Below are positions 9,801-17,401 of a DNA stretch of 64,000 bases, one piece after another (the first letter of the stretch is position 1; every line of letters starts with the position of its first letter). The position numbers and the translations under genes are program-made. The stretch comes from RGIG9060 sp052173655 (GTDB lineage Bacteria > Spirochaetota > Spirochaetia > Treponematales > Treponemataceae). Location of the stretch: assembly GCA_052173655.1 (NCBI GenBank), contig JBQMYD010000004.1, positions 186,001 to 250,000 on the forward strand, given 5' to 3'. Under the pieces are notes generated by a model. That model was given only the letters and a program-made list of their open reading frames with translations. It was not told the origin of the DNA and ran no database searches.

Positions 9801-11397
9801 ATCGTTAACTTCCGAATTGTATCCCGAAGAAAAAAGATTTGATAGCTCGGTGATTTCTCAAACGGTAACTTCTTTGGGATTTTTTCAAAATAGAGCTACT
9901 CCATCGACTGCTCCGGAATTTGATTCGCTTTACCTTAATTTAAGTTTGAAAGCACATGATAAACCTCTTCATTCGATAAGGGAAGATTTTGCTATAACGT
10001 ACACATCATTTTCAAGTTCTTCTGTTTTTGGAGGATTTATAACCGATCTTGCCGGTAATAGAATGAAAAGCAAGGTTGTAGAAGCTATCGATAGATCCGC
10101 TCCCAAATTTTTAGTTACGGTAGCTCCGGTTGGCAAAAAAGAGCTTCTTATCTGTTTTAACAAACAAATACGCACCACGGATTCCGATCTTGCAACTCTT
10201 CCAAGTCAATTGGAAATTGTAAATTTTTCCGGCATGGTAATTCCTGTATCGGAAAATTCAATTGATGAATTGAAGCCTGCAAGAGTTTTAAGAAACACTA
10301 GAAGAGGAACTGTAGTAGCAGTCTATCTTAAAGAAGATGTAACTTTTAATAATATTATGCAATGGCGGCTTCGTGTAAAAAAACCTAATACTCCGGAAAT
10401 GGATCCGATTTTAGGAGCACTTGCTTATATACCTAAAATTTATGATGCTATATTTGATTCAAATTATATGGAATACCACCATATGCATCCTTTTTCAGAT
10501 TTTGGTGTAAACATAATCAACCCGATTTATGCTTTTGACAATAAAGATTTGATTTTTTCTAAAGGAACATTGGGCGATGAACAGTGGGTTTTGCGAGATT
10601 TTAGCGGAAAAGGAGAAAATTTAGGAAAAATTTATGCAGGAAAGGATATAACGCTTGCCATTCAAGCTCCTTGTGTAAAAAACGAACCGGCGATTAATCA
10701 AGTTATAACCATGCACTTAGATGTAAATCCTAAAAAATATTCAGTTTCTACAAATTATAATGAAAACACGGGAAGTAACCTTAGGCTATGGTTTCCAACT
10801 TTGATAACTCAATTTGCACCTGAGCAGAATTCAAAGGCAAAGGAATTGAAGTGTCCAAACGATCCTAGTAATCCAAGTTTAAGAATGTTTAAAATACCCA
10901 ATTCTCCTGAAAATCCTGATTCTTACAATTGGGGTGCAAAAAGTGAAATACAGTTCCTATTTTCGATAGACGGATACAGAATAGATACAAACATGGATGG
11001 TGTTATGGATACGAACGATTCGCCTCTTTATGTTTTACACCTTGCAGATGAAAATGATTTGGGAAGCCTTGATTTATGGAGCTTTGAATTGTCTGATTTT
11101 AAAACGCAACGCGGTGGTGTAACAATTTTTAACAATGTGTTGAATGCAAATACAGGTGAACAAACCGTTATTGAAGTTGAGATGCCTCAAGACGGGAACT
11201 TAACTATACAAGTTTTGACTATGGATGGAGATGTCGTTACGAATTTACATCAAGGTAGGGCTTCAAAAGGAAAACATTTCTACCGGTGGAATGGGGCTAA
11301 CAGAGGTGGTCATCCCGTTTCCAGGGGTATTTATTTTGTTAGGGTTATAGGCCCCAATATCGATGAAACTCGCAAGGTTATGTGCATAAAAGAATAA
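3853..11397 (+). CDS. Giant exported repeat-rich surface protein with C-terminal FlgD-like Ig domain
   Basis: Protein of about 2514 residues, probably secreted or surface exposed. A Sec signal peptide is visible: a hydrophobic stretch FLVSFLILSCLVLFVPVFLF, then a likely cut near AQA. The mature N-terminus has the TWTGGGDGISWNDPANW type of motif common in large adhesins. It is followed by more than 1000 residues of low-complexity beta-rich sequence with recurring FNGN, ITSAG and ISGNST-like strands, as in filamentous beta-helix proteins. Near 2377-2390 a calcium-loop-like DTNMDGVMDTND occurs. The last 80 residues resemble the FlgD Ig-like fold (DGNLTIQVLTMDGDVV, GKHFYRWNG, SRGIYFVRV). In-frame starts at GTG 3781 and ATG 3808 overlap the upstream gene; ATG 3853 gives the most normal signal peptide. 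No good ribosome-binding site is seen. The function as adhesin or scaffold is inference. Confidence 0.75.
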   Translation: MSNFSSKFLVSFLILSCLVLFVPVFLFAQALLNPDYTWTGGGDGISWNDPANWGESAADRYPHRSTDIAYIAGNSASPISVNVLNDLDIKALILGLSDTTHFPSFSPVVLNTNGKTVTTEYIYLASKDGSSSANDSNTTISGGGKVIATTGFVFPDSHAHSFTVDAGSVLEIRSGFYGSSTTGSLIFNGNGTLHLPASGARLDLGPCRITYTTFSGSILPYGKPADYYYSITKSADNNFPTGNVNFTATFVSSSTVLQNYIYTATIINNDSTTAESYKLNGHPVADGVKETSNISALTGSLNFDLDCLSADIDSGDGIRIVFRTPDDSMVLCVYEFIKGKFSWNGSVNSEWTNINNWNNIPAGVSLNDLSAYDIEINSGVVNFPNISSDVKLKKLIIASNSYVTQSGGILTLGNGSDGGITCSGNGGFKSSGGTAKFRNGTGFSLQIPTEGKFYNLETESAGSVNFENDIYIAGDYSDNGNSTFAGNVIFNGNSVQHFKPNITKTYASVINKKNSGALHFDDSVKITNYQDTAGNVDEIFTSSATFSNAVNFTTLGNITIGNVLTSPGCVFKQKIITSAGAKIRGNVTFSGGSTYSKQILQNSSGTTFVIEGTVNITGFFSQQGDLSVTSDILNSKEYEIKGTAISAGNFTNAAGSKLYLSNPYNLVLQKNADFQNITENIGGKLTFNVGNTQTFTTNSTAFYSHIYIEKSGTNVLTILNTLKVGIFDVKEGKVRTSSDVSISEDSKIYTSGNLTCDGTLVAEKNLTNLGSFTANQNVIVNGNFLTSNVFVFASNKVFTVKKNVSDDSSGSSTWNGKLIFNGTIEQVFSPNQASSYTEIEVEKTSGNFFVKNSMLTAVKFFIKKCTVSTFEENVSIADFKDTLQAGSIVFKGNSVFSNLAGTEFLTSGHLILGDELTDTFSFANGSSFADFTHRAGDSSIKGVLNTGKIFLEKTDFEGTINATSVEISTVNGFDFSIKGNSTISTSTGIGSQIYNGKICATGEILLTGKDIFINKAFGQYIPPSSPALTPAALTVTNSGKLTILDITSSADMENIDVFCKKFVQNGTGLVEIAGDIKTQSGAGGDIIFSGPCSLTGNIKIESGDKITFNSTASIDSDTTQNRKLTLTSLGDMTLSSHIGSVKEPGDVNITCGRVLQIKAPITSTGHIFSNCNGTIGYTDIQNAAVLTAGLNENISLNGTYPQSDIQIAGSLISSGSGKITSNKNVFLYKNGSTDSSSIVLGGGNAGSYGIELTGGSLYSFAFGKNVTFNSSVKVSENIQLLGGTFTLGNDCTEITAEGDLVLMKGETAGASSIYKDSESGVEDLFSYKNSGRTSSTVGNVSGNTNAAQGVMKTDLPSGVVVGTLFSATFVSGTLNGKKLSCNTGNFYANGIDFNATADWDLDIADTDSSLNAFAEMYNCTVDYCKSSFDVAAGENCVVGGNCSKVWNTQPILTQVYTIYDDTIHVKFLDGKSGINPKPELKIENSNNEITKAVSAIKLTDGTVAFDGAYVDSECTDSTDGKGDICEFYLRVSNQTKRWNTDATGSSKGDDGSANGHSASTDRGRPSERPTHRNNIPNISMPKALPIAQSGIGEVLYATLRDKNKNRIRHYYSSTPGAAGRDNVNDGGTAGKRYAKVEDRCSPVLVGAYTGQELHYFDLLSPDNLPHFDSHNFIEFVYSEAVSIGTLTASAQNIRVTSALGEISNGIGANPNGITVAGLASIENGNISCGSVAADGTSFSEDDSTIHALYRKFATKSSDARGSDMLPPSSPASTAAFYDQSHRVRISIAGFVDGNVLVNGKNHNYWPGFIDSGINPSGLVSPIANAQIKDISGNTNVLDTSSAHLTHPVWDVRIEKTLSTSTLYGDWDLSPPVFANYLGHADWNIDILSSLMTEIIGTDHSNNTKVDNMEIHFFDNTPLFLPSDEYKWVSKLGWRQSGTLVDPAQDVVGGSRGFIRTDVSNSSRTSGGIRVSSLLNSIKGFSFKSLTSELYPEEKRFDSSVISQTVTSLGFFQNRATPSTAPEFDSLYLNLSLKAHDKPLHSIREDFAITYTSFSSSSVFGGFITDLAGNRMKSKVVEAIDRSAPKFLVTVAPVGKKELLICFNKQIRTTDSDLATLPSQLEIVNFSGMVIPVSENSIDELKPARVLRNTRRGTVVAVYLKEDVTFNNIMQWRLRVKKPNTPEMDPILGALAYIPKIYDAIFDSNYMEYHHMHPFSDFGVNIINPIYAFDNKDLIFSKGTLGDEQWVLRDFSGKGENLGKIYAGKDITLAIQAPCVKNEPAINQVITMHLDVNPKKYSVSTNYNENTGSNLRLWFPTLITQFAPEQNSKAKELKCPNDPSNPSLRMFKIPNSPENPDSYNWGAKSEIQFLFSIDGYRIDTNMDGVMDTNDSPLYVLHLADENDLGSLDLWSFELSDFKTQRGGVTIFNNVLNANTGEQTVIEVEMPQDGNLTIQVLTMDGDVVTNLHQGRASKGKHFYRWNGANRGGHPVSRGIYFVRVIGPNIDETRKVMCIKE

Positions 11398-11406
11398 AAA
11401 TACAAA

Positions 11407-12321
11407 TTATTCGGTAAAGCTGTAAGGTGTTTCCTGATAAACGTAGTAGTTAAGCCAGTTTGAATAAAAAAGATGAGCATGGCTTCTCCACGTTGATACA
11501 GGAGCTCTCCAAGGGTTGTCTTCCGGAAAATAGTTTTCAGGCATAGCTACATCTTTGCGTTCGCTTTCCAAATCTCTTCTGTATTCTGCACCTAACGTTT
11601 CGGTATCGTATTCAAGATGTCCTGTCATAAATATATGGGCATTATCCTTTGATTTTACCAAAAGAACGCCGCTGTTTTCTCCTTCTGCAAGAATTTCCAG
11701 TTCAGGAACTTTTTTTATTTCTTCCGAGCGGATCTCTGTATGACGGCTTATCGGAGAAGAAAATATGTCGTCGAATCCTCTAAGTAAAGGATCAGCTGCA
11801 GTTGTTTTGTAATGTTTATAAATGCCGCTTAATTTTTTATCAAGATTATATTTTTGAATTCCATAGTGATGATATAAACCTGCCATGGCACCCCAGCAAA
11901 TGTAAAGAGTACAGAATACATTTTTTTCAGCATAATCCATTATTTTACAAAGTTCATTCCAATAGTCTACTTTTTCAAATGGAATTTGTTCTACAGGAGC
12001 ACCGGTGATTATCATTCCGTCAAACTTTTTCTTTAAGGCTTCTTCTGTTGAGATGTAGAACCTTTCCAAATGGTCTTGAGATGTGTTTTTTGATTCATGT
12101 GATGCCATTCGTACAAGGAAAATTTCAACCTGCAAAGGTGTGTTCCCCAAAAGTCTAAGTAATTGAGTTTCCGTTGCAATTTTTGTAGGCATGAGATTTA
12201 CGATCGCAATTTTTAGAGGACGAATATCCTGCGTAGCAGCTCGTTTTTCTGTCATTACAAAGATGTTTTCTTTTTCTAAAACTTTGCAGGCAGGTAAATC
12301 CGATTGAATTTTTATAGGCAT
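11407..12321 (-). CDS. metA: Homoserine O-acyltransferase (MetA family, probably acetyl-CoA specific)
   Basis: Activates homoserine for methionine synthesis by O-acylation in the cytoplasm. The 304-residue protein starts MPIKI as MetA proteins do, so ATG 12321 is preferred over the in-frame GTG at 12330. Catalytic features are visible: nucleophile Cys in YICWGAMAG, His in MTGHLEYD, and the family block LPACKVLEKENIFVMT. The loop reads GAPVE, where E. coli MetA has GAPLG. The Glu is the residue associated with acetyl-CoA use in Bacillus MetA, so homoserine O-acetyltransferase is the better guess. It is convergent with the giant protein gene (9 bp apart) and divergent from the hydrolase gene. 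Homoserine would come from ThrA, encoded at 29.9 kb. Confidence 0.92.
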   Translation of the reverse strand: MPIKIQSDLPACKVLEKENIFVMTEKRAATQDIRPLKIAIVNLMPTKIATETQLLRLLGNTPLQVEIFLVRMASHESKNTSQDHLERFYISTEEALKKKFDGMIITGAPVEQIPFEKVDYWNELCKIMDYAEKNVFCTLYICWGAMAGLYHHYGIQKYNLDKKLSGIYKHYKTTAADPLLRGFDDIFSSPISRHTEIRSEEIKKVPELEILAEGENSGVLLVKSKDNAHIFMTGHLEYDTETLGAEYRRDLESERKDVAMPENYFPEDNPWRAPVSTWRSHAHLFYSNWLNYYVYQETPYSFTE

Positions 12322-12354
12322 ATTCGACACACTGTAGCATATTTTCGCTTTCTT

Positions 12355-12363
12355 TGCTATACT
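12355..12363 (+). promoter_or_regulatory. Extended -10 promoter for the hydrolase/U32 gene pair
   Basis: TGC followed by TATACT (12358-12363) forms an extended -10 after a T-rich stretch; no convincing -35 is seen. The same TTTGCTATACTTT string occurs before parE. It predicts a start near 12370 and a leader of only about 10 nt before ATG 12380. Confidence 0.45.
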
Positions 12364-12379
12364 TTTTGTTGTAAGAAAA

Positions 12380-13258
12380 ATGAAAATCGTTGACAGAAAA
12401 TCCGCAATAAAAAAATTAAAGACTCTTATTTTTACACAGAAATCGGAACCTTTTTCTTTTAGGTCTCAGCTTGAAAAAGCATTTAAGTCAACTTTTATTC
12501 CGAATGGAGTTGCTATAAAAGAAATTGAGATCGGCAGAATGGCATGTGATTATCTGCAACCGGAAGTTTCTTCTTTGGGCAGAAGTTTGGTTTACGTTCA
12601 TGGAGGTTCTTTTGTGGGAGGTTCCAGAAAATCCTACAGAAGTTTTTGTGCTTCAATTGCAAACGCCTCTTCGTCCGGAATGTATTTGCCTGAATTCCAT
12701 TTGGCACCGGAAAATCCTTTTCCTGCGGCTATTGAGGATATAATCAGTCTTATAAAACAGATTAGCGATAAAGAAATTGTTATTTGTGCAGATAATAGCG
12801 GGGCATCAATTGCTCTTGCCTGTATTTACAGTCTTCCGTGTGAATTGAAAAAGCGAATAAAAAAACTGGTTTTATTTTCACCCTGGCTCGATTTTTCGGT
12901 TGAAGCTCCGGTTTTTAATCAAAAAAAAGCCTTTGATGAAGTTTTATCAGCGGAAAGTCTTAGACGATGTGCTGATGTATATACTTATCGTTCAAATTTA
13001 AAAAATCCGTTGGTTTCTCCTGTTTTTGCAGGTGAAAAAGAGCTTGAGAATTTTCCGCATGTTTATATACAGATTGGTGAAAAAGAATTACTAAAGGATC
13101 AAATACGTGTTTTTGCACATTTGCTTTTTTCAAACGGTGTTGAATGTATTGTTGATGAAGTGCCAAACATGATGAGTATGTTTCAAATGGCGGATGAATT
13201 TTTACCCGAAGCACATCTTGCTGTCGAGAAAGTCGGAAAATACATTCAGGGGCTTTAA
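12380..13258 (+). CDS. Alpha/beta hydrolase of the HSL-like (lipase/esterase) family, catalytic residues degenerate
   Basis: A 292-residue cytoplasmic protein of the hormone-sensitive-lipase-like alpha/beta hydrolases. The oxyanion motif is present (YVHGGSF) and the LAPENPFPAAIEDI block is typical. The nucleophile elbow reads CADNSGAS where the family has GDSAG, so Ser is present but the preceding Asp is Asn. The acid motif (usually GxxDxLxD) reads IGEKELLKD, and the segment that normally carries the catalytic His before a Phe reads NMMSMF, with no His. It may be a non-catalytic or altered member. It ends 2 nt before the U32 gene and is surely cotranscribed with it. The substrate is unknown. 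Confidence 0.72.
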   Translation: MKIVDRKSAIKKLKTLIFTQKSEPFSFRSQLEKAFKSTFIPNGVAIKEIEIGRMACDYLQPEVSSLGRSLVYVHGGSFVGGSRKSYRSFCASIANASSSGMYLPEFHLAPENPFPAAIEDIISLIKQISDKEIVICADNSGASIALACIYSLPCELKKRIKKLVLFSPWLDFSVEAPVFNQKKAFDEVLSAESLRRCADVYTYRSNLKNPLVSPVFAGEKELENFPHVYIQIGEKELLKDQIRVFAHLLFSNGVECIVDEVPNMMSMFQMADEFLPEAHLAVEKVGKYIQGL

Positions 13259-13260
13259 AA

Positions 13261-14715
13261 TTGGAACTTTTATCTCCTGCCGGAAATATTGAAAAACTTC
13301 AATACGCATATGAATATGGAGCTGATGCAGTTTACATAGGTTTAAAAAATTTTTCTCTTAGAGTAAAAGCTGATAATTTTTATGATGATGAATTTAAAAA
13401 AATTCGGATGCTCAAAGAAAAATATCCTGATAAAAAAATTTATTGTGCTTTAAATATTACATTTCATAATTCTGATATTTTAAATTTATTAAATGAAATT
13501 GACTATTTTAAGGAATATCCAATTGACGCTTTTATTGTTCAAGATATAGGAATTGTAGATATTCTAAAAAAACATTTTCCTTCGTCATCATTGCATCTTA
13601 GCACTCAGGCAAATTGCATAAATTACGGTGCTGTAAAAATGTATAAGAATATGGGCTTTGACAGAGTAGTTCTTGGACGTGAAGCCGGTCTTGCCGAAAT
13701 TGCTCAAATTAAGCAACATGTTCCGGATGTTGAATTGGAAGCCTTTGTACATGGTGCGATGTGTGTGTCTTATTCCGGGCGTTGTCTTTTAAGTGCGTAT
13801 ATGAACGGTAGAAGTGCCAATGCCGGCTTTTGTTCGCATTCATGCCGATGGGATTATGATCTTTTGGCAAATCCTGAATATGTAAAAAAACTTGCACAAA
13901 GCGGTAATCTTGTTCTTAGGGAACATCAAAGACCTAATGAGTATTTTCCGGTGATTGAAGGAGATAATTTTACTGCAATTCTTTCAAGTAAAGATTTATG
14001 TATGATAGATCACTTGCAAGATTTAAAAAATGCAGGAGTGGATTCTTTAAAAATTGAAGGCAGAATGAAAAGCCTTTACTATGTTGCTCTTGTTACAAGG
14101 GCTTATCGCAAGGCTTTGGACGTTATTGAAGGAAAAATTGACGATAAAGAAGCTGAGCCTTACATTGAGGAGCTTTACAAGGTAAAACACCGCGAGTTTG
14201 CAACCGGTTTTTACTATAACAAAGAAGATGCGGATAAAACTACTTTTGGCGAAAGCGATAGTGAGTATGATTTGGCGGCAACAATAGGACAATGCATCTG
14301 TGAAAAACAGGTTGAAATCATAGCAAGCGAAGGTGAAAAAACATTAAAGTCTTTTTATGAACAGCTAAATTCTATGCATCCTGAAGCTCTCAAAGCAAAA
14401 AAAATTGATCTGAAAATGCATCCTGAAAAAATTCCGATTCCTTTAACTTTGCGGAAAAACTTTAAACTTTACAAATATTTTCCTGCAAATAAAGTAATTG
14501 CAGGTACACAGCTTGAATATGTTGGGCCGCAAACCATAGGTATACAGGATGATTCTTACGTTTTTGTAGATAAAGAACTTAGTCTTGTTACAGGCAGTGT
14601 AAGTTACGGTGGCGAGTATTACATTTACACCGACAAAGATATTAGCGAAAATTTTATAGTGCGAGTAAAAGATCCAAGTTTTGTCGAAGGAAAATTTCGT
14701 AAAACCGGACGCTAA
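13261..14715 (+). CDS. U32 peptidase-family protein (TrhP/RlhA-like RNA hydroxylation)
   Basis: A 484-residue U32-family protein. Members such as E. coli TrhP (YegQ) and RlhA hydroxylate tRNA or rRNA bases and carry an iron-sulfur cluster. It starts with MELLSPAGNIEKLQYAYEYG and contains YIGLKNFSLRVKADNF and the Cys-bearing signature CVSYSGRCLLSAY followed by GFCSHSCRWDY, as in the RNA-modification branch. LKIEGRMKS is also conserved. The start is TTG at 13261, 2 nt after the hydrolase stop, with AGGGG about 10 nt upstream. It is convergent with relA. The exact RNA target cannot be told from sequence; a collagenase-type protease is the older, less likely label. Confidence 0.82.
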   Translation: MELLSPAGNIEKLQYAYEYGADAVYIGLKNFSLRVKADNFYDDEFKKIRMLKEKYPDKKIYCALNITFHNSDILNLLNEIDYFKEYPIDAFIVQDIGIVDILKKHFPSSSLHLSTQANCINYGAVKMYKNMGFDRVVLGREAGLAEIAQIKQHVPDVELEAFVHGAMCVSYSGRCLLSAYMNGRSANAGFCSHSCRWDYDLLANPEYVKKLAQSGNLVLREHQRPNEYFPVIEGDNFTAILSSKDLCMIDHLQDLKNAGVDSLKIEGRMKSLYYVALVTRAYRKALDVIEGKIDDKEAEPYIEELYKVKHREFATGFYYNKEDADKTTFGESDSEYDLAATIGQCICEKQVEIIASEGEKTLKSFYEQLNSMHPEALKAKKIDLKMHPEKIPIPLTLRKNFKLYKYFPANKVIAGTQLEYVGPQTIGIQDDSYVFVDKELSLVTGSVSYGGEYYIYTDKDISENFIVRVKDPSFVEGKFRKTGR

Positions 14716-14747
14716 AAAATCATCACAGGAATTGAGATAAAGTTAAG

Positions 14748-16454
14748 TTATTGCCAATCAAGTGAAATGGAACGTTCTTTTGATTCGGGGCTGTTTTCGA
14801 GGTTTGGACAATTTTTTTTGTGCACGATAATTCCACGTCCTCTTGAAACGTAACCTAGAATTTCATCTCCGTATTGAGGATTACAGCATTGTGCTAAAGT
14901 TAAAAGATAATTTGAAGTGTCTCCTACACGAATTTTTAGAGTTCCGTCAAAACTGCATTCCGTATTTGAACTATTTTGACAGCCGGTAGGAACGGAAGCA
15001 GGATTTGTTTGTCTTGTTTGATTTACAACAGGTTCTGAATATCCGTTATTTTGAAGCCAAGAATTAATTTTGCTTCTTGCCCTTGAAGTTCTTACGGCTT
15101 GAAGCTGATTTTGAGTAGGGTGAGCTTTAGGAGAAGTTAATATTTCAATAATTTGAGTATTTTCCAAAGGTTTGTTTAAAGGAATTATAGAACCGTTTGC
15201 TTTTGCTCCACATATAGTCTGTCCGATTTTTGAGTGAATCATGTAAGCAAAATCTATAGCTGTAGAACCTGACGGCAGTTCCTTTACATCACCTTTTGGA
15301 GTAAAAACAAAAATTGAATCTCCTAAAATTTCTTCTTTTATTTGATTAAAAAATTCTTCATCGTTAAAATTGCTTTCCTGAAATTCACGTAAGCGGTTTA
15401 TAAGTTTTAAATTTTCAATTGAAACGTTATCTTTGTTTGTTCCTTTTTTGTAAAGCCAGTGGCTTGCAACACCGTGTTCTGCAATTCCATGCATTTCCTT
15501 TGTTCTAATTTGGATTTCAAGAGGGATTCCTTCACACATTACCGTTGTATGAAGACTTTGATATCCGTTTGATTTAGGCATTGCAATATAATCTTTAAAT
15601 CTTCCCGCAAGGGGTTTCCATAGACTGTGAACCAAACCTATCATAACGTAACAGTCTTCCGTTGTTTGGCAAATAATTCTGATTGCAAGTAAATCAAAAA
15701 GTTCTTCGGCAGTTTTATTACGTTTTTTCATTTTTTGATAAATAGAATAAAAATGTTTAGCTCTTTTTGTAACTGTAACGTCAATTCCGCTTTTTGCAGC
15801 TTTTTTATAAATTTCATCTTGAGCATGTTCAAGATATTTTTGGCGTTCTTGTAATTTTAGGGCAACAATTCCTTTTATCTGCAAAAATACTTCATTATTA
15901 AGATATTTTAAAGCAAGATCTTCCAGTTCGCTTTTTAGTGAAGAAATACCAAGCTTATTTGCAAAAGGCGCCCAAATTTCAAGGACTTCTTGGGACAAAG
16001 CTTTTTGAAATTCTATATCTTCATCTTTCAGGTTTTGCATTTTGTCCAGTTTAAAAGCTAATTCTAAAAGAATTACTTGAAGACTGTTTACCAAAGCAAA
16101 AATCATTTTTCTAAACGAATCTGCCTGCTGCAAAGTTTTGTTTTGAGGTTTTAACGATGCTAAGCGTTCTGATTCTCTAAGAAATTTGAGATTTTCTTCT
16201 CCGAATTTTTCAATAATAACTTCATCTTCGATTTTTTGTGGACAATTGCGTAAAAAAGCACAAATTAGAATATCACTGTCAAAGTTTGCTTTTGCAATAT
16301 TTGAGGCAATTCTAAGTTTTATTTGTTCGTCCTTGATGATTTCCGGATTGCTGTTAAGTGCCGAGCCGTAACCTGCAAGAAAAAATGCCGATTCAATCTT
16401 TTCTTTATCGGGCTCATATTGAGGATATCGTGTAAAAAAATCATCTAATGTCAT
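14748..16454 (-). CDS. relA: (p)ppGpp synthetase, RelA/SpoT family, with degenerate hydrolase and no ACT domain
   Basis: A 568-residue stringent-response enzyme. The N-terminal hydrolase region lacks the His-Asp pair of the HD domain: the expected site reads AFLRN. It should therefore not degrade (p)ppGpp. The synthetase domain (about 225-345) is intact, with RFKDYIAMPKSNGYQSLHT, EIQIRT and HGVASHW. A TGS domain (about 385-445, VFTPKGDVKELP) follows, and a C-terminal zinc-finger-like block near 520-560 (AQCCNPQYGD, HKKNCPN). The usual final ACT/RRM domain is missing, making it shorter than the roughly 700-750 residues typical of long Rel proteins. Its start overlaps the prmC stop by 4 nt, so it is the third gene of the prfA-prmC-relA operon. 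Confidence 0.9.
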   Translation of the reverse strand: MTLDDFFTRYPQYEPDKEKIESAFFLAGYGSALNSNPEIIKDEQIKLRIASNIAKANFDSDILICAFLRNCPQKIEDEVIIEKFGEENLKFLRESERLASLKPQNKTLQQADSFRKMIFALVNSLQVILLELAFKLDKMQNLKDEDIEFQKALSQEVLEIWAPFANKLGISSLKSELEDLALKYLNNEVFLQIKGIVALKLQERQKYLEHAQDEIYKKAAKSGIDVTVTKRAKHFYSIYQKMKKRNKTAEELFDLLAIRIICQTTEDCYVMIGLVHSLWKPLAGRFKDYIAMPKSNGYQSLHTTVMCEGIPLEIQIRTKEMHGIAEHGVASHWLYKKGTNKDNVSIENLKLINRLREFQESNFNDEEFFNQIKEEILGDSIFVFTPKGDVKELPSGSTAIDFAYMIHSKIGQTICGAKANGSIIPLNKPLENTQIIEILTSPKAHPTQNQLQAVRTSRARSKINSWLQNNGYSEPVVNQTRQTNPASVPTGCQNSSNTECSFDGTLKIRVGDTSNYLLTLAQCCNPQYGDEILGYVSRGRGIIVHKKNCPNLENSPESKERSISLDWQ

Positions 16455-17386
16455 ATTTTCTCTGCAAACACCAATCTTGGAGAATTTTCAAGGTCATTGA
16501 TAGTCTGTACATATGAAAAGCCTACTTCTAAACAACAATTTTTTGTAAGTTCATTATTGTACTCCCCCGTTTCGCAAAGAAAAAAACCGCCTTTTTTTAA
16601 TTTACGAAAGGATTGTGCTACCAAAGGTCTAATTATAGACATTCCGTCTCCATAATTTGCCTCTCTTGTATCAATATAACAAGCATCACCGTCTAAGGCA
16701 AGGATAGGTTCGCTTCTTCCGTCTTTTAAAAGTTGATTCACAATTATTCGTGGGACATACGGAGGATTTGCAAGTATTATGTCAAAATCGTTGTACGGAA
16801 TGCCATCCATGATTTCGCAAAGATAAAAATTGAAATTTCCTATTTTTGTGCGGTTACCGTTTTCATTTTTGGATTCTTTTCCGCCTAAAATTTGTTTGCA
16901 ATTTTTTTCGGCAACTTCAAGAGCTGTGTGGCTTACATCAGTTAAATGAAATTCCAAATATTGTTTTAAATCTGATTTTACATTTGAAGCAACTGCAATT
17001 GAAATACATCCGCTGCCGGTACAAACATCTGCAACTTTTTTTAGACCGTTTTCGTCTATCAATTGAATTGCTTTTTCAACAAGAATTTCCGTATCAGGTT
17101 TTGGAATAAGTACGTTTTTATCTACATAAAAATTTATTCCATAAAATTCTTTTTGATTTGTAATATAAGCAACCGGCAGCCCTGAAATGCGTTTTGAAAA
17201 AGCTTTTTCAAACATACAAATTTGATCTTCATTCATTATCGAATTCAGTTCCAGGCTACCTTTAGATAAAAGCCAAGTTCTATTTTTGCCTATAAAATGG
17301 CATAAAATACAGTCTGTATCTAAATGTGCAGTCGTTGAATTTTTAAGCAACTTGGCATGATTTTGTCTGAATTCCGCAACTGTCAT
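16451..17386 (-). CDS. prmC: Peptide chain release factor glutamine methyltransferase
   Basis: SAM-dependent methyltransferase of 311 residues that methylates the Gln of the GGQ motif in release factors. The N-terminal helical substrate domain is followed by the Rossmann methyltransferase with VADVCTGSGCISIA (SAM site), LTDVS and the catalytic NPPY motif in LANPPYVPR. It sits 15 nt downstream of prfA, encoding its direct substrate, and overlaps relA by 4 nt. Operon order prfA-prmC is common in bacteria and supports the name. Confidence 0.95.
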   Translation of the reverse strand: MTVAEFRQNHAKLLKNSTTAHLDTDCILCHFIGKNRTWLLSKGSLELNSIMNEDQICMFEKAFSKRISGLPVAYITNQKEFYGINFYVDKNVLIPKPDTEILVEKAIQLIDENGLKKVADVCTGSGCISIAVASNVKSDLKQYLEFHLTDVSHTALEVAEKNCKQILGGKESKNENGNRTKIGNFNFYLCEIMDGIPYNDFDIILANPPYVPRIIVNQLLKDGRSEPILALDGDACYIDTREANYGDGMSIIRPLVAQSFRKLKKGGFFLCETGEYNNELTKNCCLEVGFSYVQTINDLENSPRLVFAEKI

Positions 17387-17401
17387 TTACTTGCCTATTT
17401 T

